NCBI RefSeq assembly: GCF_025766255.1 | Contig: NW_026516666.1 | Span: forward strand, 682,001 to 746,000 | Length of the DNA: 64,000 nucleotides | DNA from: Zychaea mexicana | Lineage: Eukaryota > Mucoromycota > Mucoromycetes > Mucorales > Lichtheimiaceae | Direction: 5' to 3' | Part shown: positions 1-11,336 of the stretch, piece after piece | Numbering within the stretch: position 1 is the stretch's first letter | Layout: each line of letters starts with the position of its first letter | The notes under the pieces: generated by a model | Databases searched by the model: none | What the model was told of the DNA's origin: nothing | What the model saw: the letters and a program-made list of their open reading frames with translations, nothing else | Position numbers and translations under genes: made by a program

Positions 1-206
1 TCGATAACGACGGTGGAGGTTCATGATCGTGATAACATAACGAAAATCATTACGAAATCCATCCAACGTCGATGCTTGTATACCTTCCTCCACATACCCC
101 AAACAGCACAAGTACAATAATTTCAAAGATAAAAGATAATAAAGCTGCAAAAAGTAGAGCGTTTAACAAAAAGCTAGTCTATTGTGGAAGTATATATGGC
201 TGATAT

Positions 207-1128
207 CTATTTCTTTCCGATTTCATTTTCAGGATGTGAGTATGCTTGGGCAACGAACTTGCTATGGCGGCCGGTCGCAACTATATATAGAGTCAGACAT
301 TTCAATACAACCATTTTAAAAATCGTAGAAAACAGTATATTTGATGTCATTTACCTAAGCGACCATTGGATGACAAGTCTACGCTGGTAAATGCCAACGT
401 TTTGCCGAGCTTGTCACAGCGACAATCCTACATTGTAATGTTTATTGTTAAGCGACCACCAATCACAAATGAACATGTGCCGAGAGGGAGAGAGAAAGAG
501 AGGGAGAGAGAAGCTTACCACATTGACGACCTGGCCTTCCTTGACTCCAGAAATATAGCTGATGTTGATATCCGTGCTCACACCGGTGGCATACATTCCC
601 TTGGAAGCCAAAGCCAAAGATCCACCGACATCGACCTGGTAAATGGAATTTTCAATTTTTATTAGGTATCGTCATAAGAAAATATTAAGTGCTGACTGAC
701 TTACCACCGTGGCGAGAAGCCCGCCGTGCACCGACTTTAACCGGTTCTAGTCAAGGTACTGGATGTGTTGGTAACATGGTTATCTATTTCAAGTTGCATG
801 ACAATTTCCATAATTTACCAAGTGTTGCTTTTCAACGGTAAACTCGGCACGCACTCGACCTTCTTCACTATCGAGAACTCTAAGCTGGTAAACATTAGTT
901 AATGGTCGTTGGATACAGCCACGTGATTGGATGATCCGCGTGATTGGATGAACCGCTTACCCCTGGGAGAACTAGCATGTCATAACCACCCTCGGTTTGA
1001 AAGCTCTACAAACAAGTTTGGTGATTTGCAACAAGAAAAATAGAAAACAATTAACATCATGAAAACCAGCTGATTCGTCATTATGATAATATGCGACATG
1101 ATTTCACCTTGAGGACTTTTTGAACCAT
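207..1128 (-). CDS. Hotdog-fold acyl-CoA thioesterase, ACOT13/THEM2-like
   Basis: Seven exons (1108-1128, 961-1005, 819-884, 705-746, 519-635, 355-427, 207-280) join in frame to a 145-residue protein, the usual size for this family. It begins MVQKVLKSF and carries the 4HBT signature NRLKSVHGGLLATVVD. N45 and D60 sit where ACOT13 enzymes place their active-site Asn and Asp, and the conserved DKLGKTLAFTSVD and ATGRHSKF blocks follow. The family hydrolyses medium- and long-chain acyl-CoA to fatty acid and CoA, usually at mitochondria or in the cytosol. Every intron has GT-AG ends and no stop interrupts the joined frame. The family call is firm; substrate and location are inferred. There is no obvious targeting peptide. 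Confidence 0.88.
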
Positions 1129-1929
1129 GCCCGGCGATCGTAGAACAGCAGTAGGAATCATGTTTAGATAAAGTGACAGTTATGAGAAAACCAGGAAAAG
1201 GTCCCACTGAGGAAGCGACGACAACTCGGAAAAGTGTGGAGCGGTTAAAGTTTTTCCCCTCAGTTTCAGCTTTGTCGTTGTGAGAGGGGAAACACAACTA
1301 AAAACTTTATCTTATCTTTTAAAGTTGTTCAGTTCAATTTAAGTTCTTCTACGTATTTATACTGCTTAGGTATTGCTAAGTCGTAGGAGAAGTAGACCTT
1401 GGTATTTGGCGTATTTCGGTTAGGAAGTAATTTGTCATTGGCAGCAATTTTTAAAAGTGGATGTTCTTTTTAATTACTACCGTATGTAGCTAATCAAAAC
1501 TGCAGTGACAGGCTGCCTTATTATTACACAAGATAGAGTGTATCGCGTCCAGTATCATAATGGCGAGTAAAAGTAAGGCGATGTCCGCAGCTGGCAGCTC
1601 ATATAGCCGATACAGTAAAGGATGGTTAGCTGTAAATTTCCACATGCTGTCAACGAGATGATCGACAATGTCATAGTGTTGAGACTGATGGTGTCATCGT
1701 GATAGCTTATCATAAACCCGTTGATGAGCTGCACCGGTGTGATCATTGGATGATATGATGGCGATAGTCGACTTGGAACGCCTATTAGCTATGAAAGTTA
1801 GTGGCCACACAGCATCGTCTCCATCGGTATTCATGTATTCATCACCAATCTTTCCTCATCTGCCACAGATTTCTCCCAAATTTTGCTCTATTATACGACC
1901 GTGTAATCTCTCTTTCGTCGGTCATGCTT
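1129..1929. other. Intergenic spacer between thioesterase and NDUFA8
   Basis: About 800 bases between the start of the thioesterase gene and the 3' end of NDUFA8, both on the minus strand. It should contain the thioesterase promoter and the NDUFA8 3' end. I see only short frames without family resemblance, no repeat and no RNA gene. Confidence 0.5.
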
Positions 1930-2576
1930 TTATTTAAATTGATTTCTAATGACCGGCTTCTCCTTGTTGTGAATCTGCTCGAAACCTTCGGGGGTACCGG
2001 GAATCTTCTTTTCCAAGCCCTGCGATGATGGTAACATTTCAGTTAAGATAATTTGACCAACAGAAAAAAAATCAGGTATCTAGCTCACGGTCACCTACCA
2101 GCTTTTCAAATACACAAGTGTTAAAGGTACGTTCAGGCTTGCGGCAGGAATACAGCTCTTGGTTGTGGTTTTCCAAACATTGCCAGTGGGCGTCGAACTC
2201 CTTGCCACAGTTCTCTCGCAGCTTGGTGATTCTATTACAAGTTAAATCGCGTCAAATCATTTCTTCTTTTTTTTCTCTCTCACTGGGCGAAGACCAAAGT
2301 CATTCGATCTTTGCAATTCTAAAGTTCTTACAAATCAATGGCGCACCGGGTCACCTTGCGACCCTCCTTGAGGCAGTGCTCAGGGTTGTTGTTTTCGGCC
2401 TTGCAGAGCATGAAATCCTCATTGTATTCCTTGCAGTATTGACCAATGAAAAATGACGCGCTCTTTAATGGTGCTGATGTTGCACCAACTTCGTCCACTT
2501 TGGGGACGCTTTCAGGGAGAGGGGTGGGGTCAACGAATTCGCTTTTGGTGAAGCCGGAGGATAGATGGGTCGCCAT
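1930..2576 (-). CDS. NDUFA8: NADH:ubiquinone oxidoreductase accessory subunit NDUFA8 (CHCH protein)
   Basis: Three exons (2332-2576, 2099-2231, 1930-2019) give 155 residues. Four CX9C motifs are visible: two in exon 1 (around CKEYNEDFMLC and CLKEGRKVTRC) and two in exon 2 (around CGKEFDAHWQC and CRKPERTFNTC). This twin-CHCH layout is the hallmark of the NDUFA8/PGIV/NUO-20.8 subunit of respiratory complex I. Such subunits are imported into the mitochondrial intermembrane space by the Mia40 disulfide relay. The N-terminal half also fits the family (PKVDEVGATSAPLKSASF). A complex I subunit implies a respiratory chain with a proton-pumping dehydrogenase, unlike Saccharomyces. Confidence 0.92.
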
Positions 2577-3269
2577 GGCACGCTATTCAACAACACGTTA
2601 AACAAAGCTTAAAGAGAAAACAAAACGACTGGCAGGGTTTGTTCGTGGAACCCTGTCACTTTTCAACCACCCCATATTTGACGCCTCTTGTCTTTCCACC
2701 CTTTTCAAAAGCTCGTAGCCTCTATGTATTGATACTTACCCTTTTATAACTGAGTTGGGTTTACACAAACGCCTTGCTATCCTGGAACTTTTTGTTGTGC
2801 TTGTGACTTGCCTAAATGCTAATCTCGCGGAGTTCTTTGCTTCGTGAACTTCGTGCCGGAACACTCTTGCACACATTTCTTGGCCATAGATGATGTATGT
2901 AGTGCCTTGTAACATGGTAAAACTGCTGCTCAGATATTATATCCTTTACATACGTACAATGGGAATAAAGCTGTATGCAATTGAAACTCTAAAAAAATTT
3001 AACGCGGTATTGCTGAAAGCACCAGATGTAGTTTTTCCTTTGTTCTATGTGCGACGCAACCACTATAATAACGTTAAAACATGCCAGATAAGCAATAACT
3101 GTTTATTTAAAGGAAAAATACGGGAGGATAATGTACCATTTGTGGTGATGGTGAATAGTTGCCTGGAGTCATCCATCCAACTGTCGATTTTTTTTGTCAA
3201 ACGTACTCCGCGTTGCCTTGACTTTGAACGACGTTCTTTCTTTGCCTCTGGATATTATCTCGACCGACC
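2577..3269. promoter_or_regulatory. Divergent promoter region, NDUFA8 / CZIB
   Basis: About 690 bases between two genes that are transcribed apart, so both promoters should lie here. I see no convincing TATA box or repeated operator. Frames through 2890-3270 carry no recognisable protein and end where the CZIB start codon appears. Confidence 0.45.
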
Positions 3270-4164
3270 ATGGTGGTGCGTCAAAAAGAATTCCCGCTGC
3301 TCTGTTCAGGCATCCTAACTCTCTCCTATGCATTCAGAAATTAGGGCTTTACTTGAAGGTTAATCTCGAGAACGTTACTGATCTCAAGCCAGTTCATGAG
3401 TATGAGTGGCACTTTAAGGTTTGTGACAATTAAAAAAGGTGGAAAAAGTAGCAACCAAGTTCACCTGCGTTCCCTTCGATGTAGATTCAGTGTGGAAGTT
3501 GCCGTGAAACAGACGAAAACTGGATCTCATTCAACCCCCATGTAAGTGAAAAACACTAGAAAACTATTTTATATCATATTGTTTGTCGAGGTATCTGACG
3601 CGTGTCAATATATTAGGATACCGTGGATATGCCTGGATCCAGAGGATCTGCTAATTTGGTGATGCGTTGCAAATTTTGCAAGCGCGAGTCTAGTGCCCGT
3701 AAGTTAGCTACTGCTTATCAATAGTATCAAAGCTTATAAAGATATCAATCTATCCAATTAGAGTTCGAATGCGGCATTCAAGCATATAGCGCGGAAAAGA
3801 ATAACGCATTTCAAAAGATTGCCTCGTTCGATTGTCGAGGATTAGAACTCGTCGACTTTTCACCAAGAGTATGCGTCTATCTGTGAAATCCATGTTACGT
3901 TTCCAATCTGAGCAACCATTTAACGAGCTATCTCTAGGATCCCTGGGTTGCTGAAGGTACTGAATCTGGCACCAAGTTTGAAGATATCGATTTGAGCGAA
4001 GGTGAATGGGCCGAGTATGATGAAAAGGTAAAGAGAACGATGTAGATGTATGCACGTAGATAAAGAGGGATGTTGTTTTAACCAGAATATGAGATATAAA
4101 AAACCAGTCAGGAGAACCTGTTGGCATTGCCGAAATCGAAGTCCAATTCAAGAAGGAAAAATAA
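3270..4164 (+). CDS. CZIB: CXXC zinc-binding protein, CZIB/UPF0587 (C1orf123) family
   Basis: Seven exons (3270-3275, 3338-3418, 3485-3541, 3617-3698, 3762-3868, 3938-4027, 4108-4164) give 159 residues against 160 in the human protein. The first coding exon is only ATG-GTG and splices to KLGLYLKVNLENVTDLKP. Two CXXC pairs (C32/C35 and C66/C69) match the family's zinc ligands, and the conserved PGSRGSANLV, FDCRGLELVDF and EGTESGTKF blocks are all present. The family is widely conserved and binds zinc; its cellular role is poorly defined. All junctions keep frame. The six-base first exon is why simple frame scans place the start wrongly. Confidence 0.9.
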
Positions 4165-4256
4165 TAATACAGAAATCAGGGCCTTTTATTACACGTGTGT
4201 AAAATTACAAAAAGTTTATCATACAGGGTGAAATGAGGAAAACGGAAGTCAAAAGT

Positions 4257-6434
4257 TTATGCAATGTTCATTGGGGTCGGTGAAGATGAACCATGGAGTT
4301 TCGATTGGATGTGTATGAAGGATTGGTTGAAGACGTCAGAGATAAGTGCATATCCGGGAAGTGGATACCTTTCATAAATGTCAAGTTCATGCACTTGTTG
4401 GGTGGTCATGAGTGATTTAAGCGGGGACAAGGAGGGAGGGATACGATGGCCGGATGGAAAGAACGAATTGGTATGATTGAAGCAATCGTGAAACAGACGT
4501 TGGAGATCTGCAGAAACAGTGGTTTCTGCGCATGATGCGACTGCACTTAAGGCATACATGACATTCACCAGCATTTCAAAGGTCACTGGCGGCGGCATTA
4601 TGAATGAAAGCGTGAGCATGATGATCACAGAAGACGGGGTAAAAGAACAAATGAAGAACAAACACTTACACGGTGGCACATCATCATCCAAGGTAAACCT
4701 TCGTTTGATAACCAAAAGTACGATTTCACAAGACCGCAAACAAGTTGTCATTGCTCGTTCGCGCATCATCATTAGGATGTCAGCATTTTCATGTGTTTTT
4801 GCAGGCTTCAACAGACATGAGTTGACAACTGTTGGTAGAACGTTTACGACCATGAACATGGTCAACTTCATCATGCTGTCACATTTTGCCACAAGTTCTT
4901 TGGCATCAGGTGGAAAGGGATCTTCAGACAGTCGCAAGTGTTTCGGAACAGAGCTCCACCATTCTTTGATCTGATCAGTCAGCCGCACAATAACTTCAAT
5001 GCTAAGTTCGCCGCCTAAACCAGTGAGTATTCGCTTGATTTGTGCCTGGTTATAAAGAAAGAAGTGTTAGTTTATAAGGCCAGCATTGAACGAGATTAGA
5101 TGCAAAACCTGGGGAAGAAATAAAGTCAAGTTTACCAACAGAGTAGCCATATACGGAGACGTAGAGAGTCGCAACATATGATTGTACATGCACAGAAACT
5201 GAGCCGTCAAATCGTCCTCATCATCTGCGACTACCACACGAGTGATCGTTGGCAAATTGTCATCGACCTTGTCTTCTATCATCATGTCTAGGATCCGCAT
5301 AAACGACTCGGCAAATATGAAGTTCCGTTCATACACGACACTCATTTCCTGGGGCATTTTTTTGCTGGTATAAAGTGGATAGAGTTCCTGGCAGAGCAGA
5401 TACGCTATCGTTGAAAGCCGACGGGCTTCGGTGAACTGCAGCAGCACAAACGTGGTGAAATGCTGGGTTAACGAAATCACAGTAATGGTCTCGAGTTTGC
5501 GTAGAGGATCGTCAAACATGTCCATAAGCATCTCTTTGCATTTCACGTAGAAGAACTCGGCTAATTGACGCTTTTCGACAGCTGTGTAACCGACAATTCG
5601 ACGAGGACTACAGACGGTAAGCACGCACACTGCAAGGGTGATTGGACATGACATTGGATCTTTAAGACGGCGATAATGTGAGAAATAGGATGGTGCGTGA
5701 AGAAATGGATGAAAGTGGTGTTGTTGTTTCATATACAGGGTGACCAGTTGGTCGATGATAGCACGATGGTCGTAAAGAACGGGAAGGCGGTTGATGGATA
5801 AAGGCACCAACGGCCGAGTCAGACATTTTTGTGAGATTAACCGTAGAGCTCGGATCACCACATTTACGGATATGCTTTCAAACCGGACCGACTCTGCTTG
5901 GAAAAAGTTTGCGAATGGTGACAGGTACCGCAAGGACGCTTGCATGTATTTCATCAATTCGTCGACGCTTTTAATGCCCGTTTCTAGCCGGAGCTTGCCA
6001 TCTACGATGCTTAAGTCCCACTCAGGCTGTTGCTGTAATAAAAAGCTGTCAACAAGTTCATCCTGTGCTGGTGGTGGTTGTGGTAGTGGTGGTGGCGTTG
6101 GTAACGTTGAATAACTTGAACATTTCTGTATGCTGCAAGTGTCGGGCAGTGGTGTGGCCATAGTATATGGTGTTGACTGTTGTATATAACGTTCGATCTC
6201 TCGCATTTCTTTTTCCATTATCGATATTTGGCTGAGCCAGAGCTGTATTTCAGTTGTGCCGTCTTCTGCTGGTAAATCGTCTTCATCGGTGCTAGGATCT
6301 TCAAATGGGGCACAGTCAAGTCCCAGCCTCGCGCATCGAGTACAAATGGTTGAATTTTCTTGCCACACACATCTCCTCCGTCGTTTTTTGCAGTCTAATG
6401 TTTTATCAATACAGTGGGTGCAAGCAGCATTGTT
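4257..6434 (-). CDS. Zn2Cys6 fungal transcription factor (5' exon unresolved)
   Basis: Exons 5136-6434, 4670-5045 and 4257-4585 join in frame to about 667 residues, and an additional 5' exon upstream of 6434 is needed for the start codon. The N-terminus holds a binuclear zinc cluster: CTHC, six residues, C, then CTRC, six residues, C. The middle loop is long (15 residues) and has an extra Cys in a KKRRRRC run. A Pro/Ser linker follows, then a helical region like the fungal-specific transcription factor domain (for example YDHRAIIDQLVTLYMKQ and SFMRILDMM). Such proteins bind CGG half-sites as dimers in the nucleus. An ATG near 6514 with a GTAACA donor gives the wrong phase, so I do not claim a start. 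Target pathway unknown. Confidence 0.8.
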
Positions 6435-6727
6435 CTGAATGAGAAAGAAGAAAGACGATAGACCTTGGGGCTAAGATATAAAGTGTTACCTCGGCAAGGA
6501 GTGTTGCGTGGCATAGGAGGTAGAAACAAATGTGTGAAATTTTCTGATTTCTGCTGTGTGTTTAAAATTTAAAAAGAAAAGAGAACAATAGGGAATCCAG
6601 TAGAGCGTGCCAAGTAACTCAGGTACATGCAATTGCATCAAAAAAGCAGATCTCTCACACTCTCCCTCTCGGCCTATCCAATATGTTCGGTGATTGACTT
6701 TTTTTGCTTTTGTGAAGCGTCGGCTTA

Positions 6728-6866
6728 CTATACCCCACGACTTTCAATCCAGTTATAGGCCGGTAGAACCTTTGCCGGGTTTCCTGGTGTGACAATCATC
6801 AGGTTTTCCACCCGGTAATGTAGAACAATCGGGCGTGCTTTTGACTCAAATATCTTGGTATTCGGA
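6728..6866 (-). other. Unassigned coding-like segment (possible terminal exon)
   Basis: On the minus strand an open frame runs about 45 codons to a TAG at 6728-6730. It reads like protein (FESKARPIVLHYRVENL, then VTPGNPAKVLPAYNWIE). A possible AG acceptor lies at 6854-6855. It sits just 3' of PEX14, in a different frame from the PEX14 end, so it may be an alternative PEX14 3' exon or part of a separate small gene. I do not recognise the family. Confidence 0.3.
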
Positions 6867-6936
6867 GGTAATAAACAAAACGAATTATCTACAACAGTAC
6901 AGGTACGAGAAAACAGTAGGGAGGAATTGGGGGATC

Positions 6937-8239
6937 TTAGGCTTGGTTCTCCTGTGCAGTTTCTGTGTTTGAAGAAGAAGCAGCAGCAGCAGCAGGCTCA
7001 ACAGAGGGTGAAGGAGAAGAGGTTGAACCGCCCGTGGAGATAACAGGAGGAGCGGCGGTAGTGGCAGCAGAAGTGGCAGGGGCGTCACCCGACTTTGTCG
7101 CGGCCATCTGCCAAGCCGGAATACCGGCACTCTTGCTGGTATTATTGCCATTTAAAGCTGCTGACAAACTTGGCGACAGACCGTTAACGACAGGGCTGTT
7201 GCTGGTGTTATTGGCGCCTGATGCCTGCTCAGGCATTGCTGGTCGTCGACTGACGATAAGCGATTTAAGGGATTTTAATTCGTTCTGCAAATCTTCTAAC
7301 ACGGCGTTTTGTGCTTCTTTGTTACGATCCATCATCTAGAATTTCGCCAAATTAGTATCAGGAAAACGCCACGGACGAAATTGCTTCCCTTCCCTTTTCG
7401 CCTCATTATATTGTACCTTTGGCACGAGCTCCTTGAGCGCCTCTACATCGTCCTTGACATGATTAAATTCTGTCTTGCGTGCCTCGTCGCCCTTCTTCAG
7501 GTCTTCCAACACCGCTTCCAAACTGTTCAACGAGTCGTTGACCTTATCCGATTGTGTGGAGACAGAGGTCAATGCCTCCTCGGTTTGATCCTTAATATCT
7601 TTCAGTGACTCTTCCACTGTTCAATAGCAATCGAGTTATGCAAATCAATAAGTCGTCCTCACTAAATATCCATGTTTAGTCACATACTACTTACCGGCTT
7701 GGAATTGTGCGTCCAGTGCTTCCTTATCCTTTTCCAGCTGATCTTGTGAGGGAACCTTGAACCATGGACCAAACACTCGCTATACCACAGTTGACTTAGC
7801 TCTTTAGATTCTAGAAAACAGCATGTCTAACTAGAAACCACTCCACTCTTCCTTCCCTCTGATTATTCTGAAACCTTCTTACCTTAGCCAACGTCCACAG
7901 GCCATATGTTGCACCTCCGGCTAAAACAGCGGCAATAAACACATCGCGCCAGTCATACGAAGGTCGAGCAGGTACAGGTGGGCCTGCCATGGGTTGTGCT
8001 GCTACAGCGCCTGCTGGAGCATACTGTCTTACTGCACCCGCTTGAGGGACAGTGCTGGCTACAGTAGTTGTTGTAGTAGTACTGGGTGCTTTACCGTTAG
8101 CACGAGACATGGCTTCCTCAATCTCCTCGGACGTCATGCCCTTGGATTCCAAAAAGGAGACTTTCTTTGTCAATTCCGCCGATTGGACTTTAGGATCGGT
8201 GAGGAACGATACGGCCGATTGTATAAGATCTTCTCTCAT
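6937..8239 (-). CDS. PEX14: Peroxisomal docking protein peroxin-14
   Basis: Four exons (7883-8239, 7695-7779, 7417-7616, 6937-7335) give 346 residues. Residues 1-50 are the Pex14 N-terminal domain (REDLIQSAVSFLTDPKV, then FLESKGMTSEEIEEAM), which binds the WxxxF/Y motifs of the import receptor Pex5 and also Pex19. A single hydrophobic stretch around residues 97-117 (DVFIAAVLAGGATYGLWTLA) should anchor the protein in the peroxisomal membrane. Residues about 120-215 form a predicted coiled coil, and the tail is low-complexity Ala/Ser/Thr/Pro. The protein is part of the docking and translocation complex for matrix proteins. I start at the Met of MREDL; an in-frame upstream extension lacks ATG. 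Confidence 0.93.
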
Positions 8240-8881
8240 TGAAAGCAAAAGAGCTGGTGCAAAAAGTGCTGACACATGAAATTGGCGAATTAAGAAACCC
8301 ACCCACAGCGGACTTTTAGGTTAATCCGTGGGGAAGCGTATGACAAATTGAATCACGCCCTCGGAAAGAGTGAGAGAGGGAATCCTCTCTGCCTTGGAGA
8401 AAAGACCTGAGCTACTGCTAGGAGGGAGCCTGCCATCATCGCTGTCACTCTATTTATTACTACACCACTTAAAGCAATATACTTTGAAGAGATGAACTTG
8501 GAAAGTAATTATCATGGAGGTCTGTCGTCCTTCTTGATCACAGAGTACTGTTGACACCAGTTTATTATACAGTAATTATACCTATCATTAGATATGTGCA
8601 CGGCCGCATTTGCTAATTGCCAACTGATATAGCACATAATTTCTGGTTCATGGCTTCTTATGCTTTCTTAACGGTTTCGATAAATAGGTGACAGCGGAGG
8701 AAGCAACTACTGATAAATGCGACTCTCATTCAGTCAACGCTCTTCTACATACAGGTGATTTTAATCATCGTTTCGCAATGAACAGAGTACAAAAGCTTCA
8801 AGCCGACAGTTTTTCAAACATGTAGCTTCTTTTTTCAACCTTCAAACACTTTCCATTCACGGCCTTACCATTGTCCCAAAA
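8240..8881. promoter_or_regulatory. Divergent spacer, PEX14 / PB1 protein
   Basis: About 640 bases between divergently transcribed PEX14 and the PB1-domain gene, expected to hold both promoters. I see no open frame of note, no repeat and no RNA gene. Confidence 0.4.
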
Positions 8882-9382
8882 ATGTCCTACGATGACAATA
8901 GAGATATTCTCGACATTAAAGTCACCGATAGCAGAAGGAAAATGCATCGCTTTATAGTACCAGCAGATCTCGGCTTTTACAGCTTCAAAGAAGAGGTAAA
9001 CGATTATTACTGCTCATATTGCTGCAGTGATTTATCTTTCTTTCCATTAACTGCGGTCTAGAAGATCGGAAAACTTTACGAGCTGTCCGTGTTGGAGTAC
9101 ACGCACGCCATGTATTTCAAAGACGAGGACGGTGACAAAATCCTTTTAGAATCTCAAGAAGACTGGCAGTTAGCGTTACTCTCAGCAAAAAAACATTCAG
9201 AGGAGGAATATTATGATGACTGCAGAACCAAATACTTCCTTCGTATTTTTTCTGGGAAGAAAAGTTTCGCTGATCAAAAAACCAATGACGAAAACTCATT
9301 ATACAACTGGATAACTCATCTTTTGAACAACCAGACTGTTTTTTTATCATACATCTACACGTTTCTGACCTATTACATTTGA
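8882..9382 (+). CDS. Small PB1-domain protein
   Basis: Two exons (8882-8995 and 9062-9382) give 144 residues. After a start at MSYDDNRDILDIKV the chain has the beta-grasp pattern of a PB1 domain, with a basic first half (DSRRKMHRFIVP). A clear acidic OPCA motif (FKDEDGDKILLESQEDW) is followed by FLRIF. PB1 domains pair head to tail through the basic and acidic faces in polarity, MAPK and autophagy scaffolds. Here the domain makes up most of the protein, and the last 25 residues are hydrophobic (FLSYIYTFLTYYI). That tail could be a membrane anchor, or a missed intron could have misread the end. Partner unknown. Confidence 0.7.
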
Positions 9383-9929
9383 GCTATGTATGATATCTCT
9401 AGCCCAATTGTAATTGCCCTTTTCTTCCACCTTTTCCTTCAAAAAAATCGCGTCTATACTTTACGTAAAATAGGTTTCGTTTTTTTTTTCAAACATATCA
9501 TAGAGCTATACCAATCAATCGTGCTCAAAATCCATTCATCACCTGTAAGCTGCTGGATGATAAGAATCATTGTTATCATAGTAAGTAGTTGATGGTAGAC
9601 CCTGACTTGAGAGGTATCACATAGAAACTTAGTTCAAACATATATTAACATACTCCGTACAAATAGCATACGTGTACTTATAAAATGTAATCTTAACTAG
9701 AAAATGGAATCTACCAGGAAAACTCATCGATGTTCAAGGTACATGACAGCGATCCTGCGCAGTATTGGTAGAATTCGCATTGATCCGCGTGGGTAAAAGT
9801 ACTACCCAGACAATGGTCGCGTTGCACAAGAGCTACATATCGAGTTTGATTTTAGCGCATTTACACCACAGTCCACACTTTTGTTGTACACGTACGCTTT
9901 ATCTACCACCTTTTTCATATTTAATCAGA
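9383..9929. other. Spacer between PB1 gene and SDR gene
   Basis: About 550 AT-rich bases between two plus-strand genes, presumably the PB1 3' end and the SDR promoter. The frames in it are short and unlike any known protein. Confidence 0.4.
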
Positions 9930-11029
9930 ATGGGACGCCTCGAAGGAAAGAATGTGTTCATGTAAGCTCAACTACCATTATACACAGAAAAAGAAAGTCG
10001 ATCGCAGAGAGAAAGACATTTCTAATTGTGAGAACGACGTGGGAAATTACAAAAAAAAGTACTGGAGCCTCTGCTGGCATTGGCGAAGCAACTGCACGCG
10101 AATTCGCAAAGGAAGGTTCCAACCTAGTACGTTACAGTTACCAACGTATATCTTGAGTGATGTAATATAAACGTGTTGCTAAAAGGAGCGTGGAAATCCT
10201 TAATTAGATCCTGACAGCTCGACGCCTGGAACGTCTTCAAGGATTGAAGCAAGAGCTTGAGAAGCAGTATCCATCTATCACTGTCACTGCTGTTGAATTG
10301 GATGTCCGTCGAAAGAGCCAGATCGATAGTGTTGTAGCAAGCGTTCCACCAGTAGATGTGCTTGTCAACAACGCTGGTATGGTACTCGGTGTAGATCATC
10401 TTGTAGATGTTGATGAAGACGAGTTTGATCAAATGATCCAGACCAATGTCAAGGGACTCGTATTCCTTACCAAGGCAGTGCTTCCGAGCATGAAGGAGCG
10501 ACAGACGGGACATATCATCAATCTCGGATCCATTGCTGGCAAACAGGCCTATGCTGGCGGTAGCATTTACTGCGGTAAGATATGAGAGTGGGAAAAGGAT
10601 CAATCCTCTGGCATTCTCTTTTCCGGGCTAATGTGTGATAAAACTCTTGTTCTTTTTAGCTACCAAGTATGCCGTTGAGGCCATCACTGCTTCTTTGCGT
10701 CACGAATTAGTGGATACGCCCATCCGCGTGTCGGGTATCTGCCCTGGCCTCGTCAATACCGAGTTCTCAACTGTGCGTTTCCGTGGCGATAAGGACAAGG
10801 CAGATAACGTATATACTGGAATGCAGCCTCTCGTCGCTCAGGATATTGCAGAACTTATTGTGTTTACTGCTGGTCGACCTCCTCACGTCAACATTGCCGA
10901 TATGCTTGGTAATATTTCGCTCTTCATTAAGCATTGGATAATGCTCAAGTTCTCTAAGACATTTTTCTATTGTTTCATGTAGTATTTCCAACCGCACAAG
11001 CTGATGCAAAGACTGTGGCTCGTCACTAA
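9930..11029 (+). CDS. Short-chain dehydrogenase/reductase (YdfG / YMR226C type)
   Basis: Five exons (9930-9961, 10060-10126, 10208-10574, 10660-10908, 10983-11029) give 253 residues. The Rossmann cofactor motif TGASAGIG is at residues 12-19, NNAG follows the fourth strand, and the catalytic Tyr154 and Lys158 appear as YCATK. The YxxxK motif is assembled across the 10574/10660 splice junction. The ICPGLVNTEF segment after the active site is typical of classical SDRs. Closest in character to the NADP-dependent 3-hydroxy-acid/serine dehydrogenases of the YdfG/YMR226C group. The substrate cannot be read from sequence. Convergent with DPL1. Confidence 0.88.
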
Positions 11030-11336
11030 TACTCCACAAAACTTGTAAAATAAACAGACTTAGGCACTGAGTAATATAGCAGCAGCACTCTTCTAATGCC
11101 ATATATGAATATGGAGAGACTAGCTGCTTCTTCAAGCTGTCAAGCTGTAGTCTCTAATCATGTCAAAATTACTCGTGAATTATAGCATAAATTAGAAAAA
11201 TATAGTGAATCCTGAGTGGCATAAGAATATGAATATTGACAGTATTATTAGTTGAGCTTCTAAGATTCGAGAGATGCATTGGATTGAATATGAAAAGGGA
11301 AGAATAAAAGCTGAGAGGAGGAGAGGAGAGTGACAT

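Noticed and set aside
6965..7339. Plus-strand frame of 124 codons
   Set aside because: Antisense to the last exon of PEX14, where Ala/Ser/Thr-rich codons leave the other strand open.
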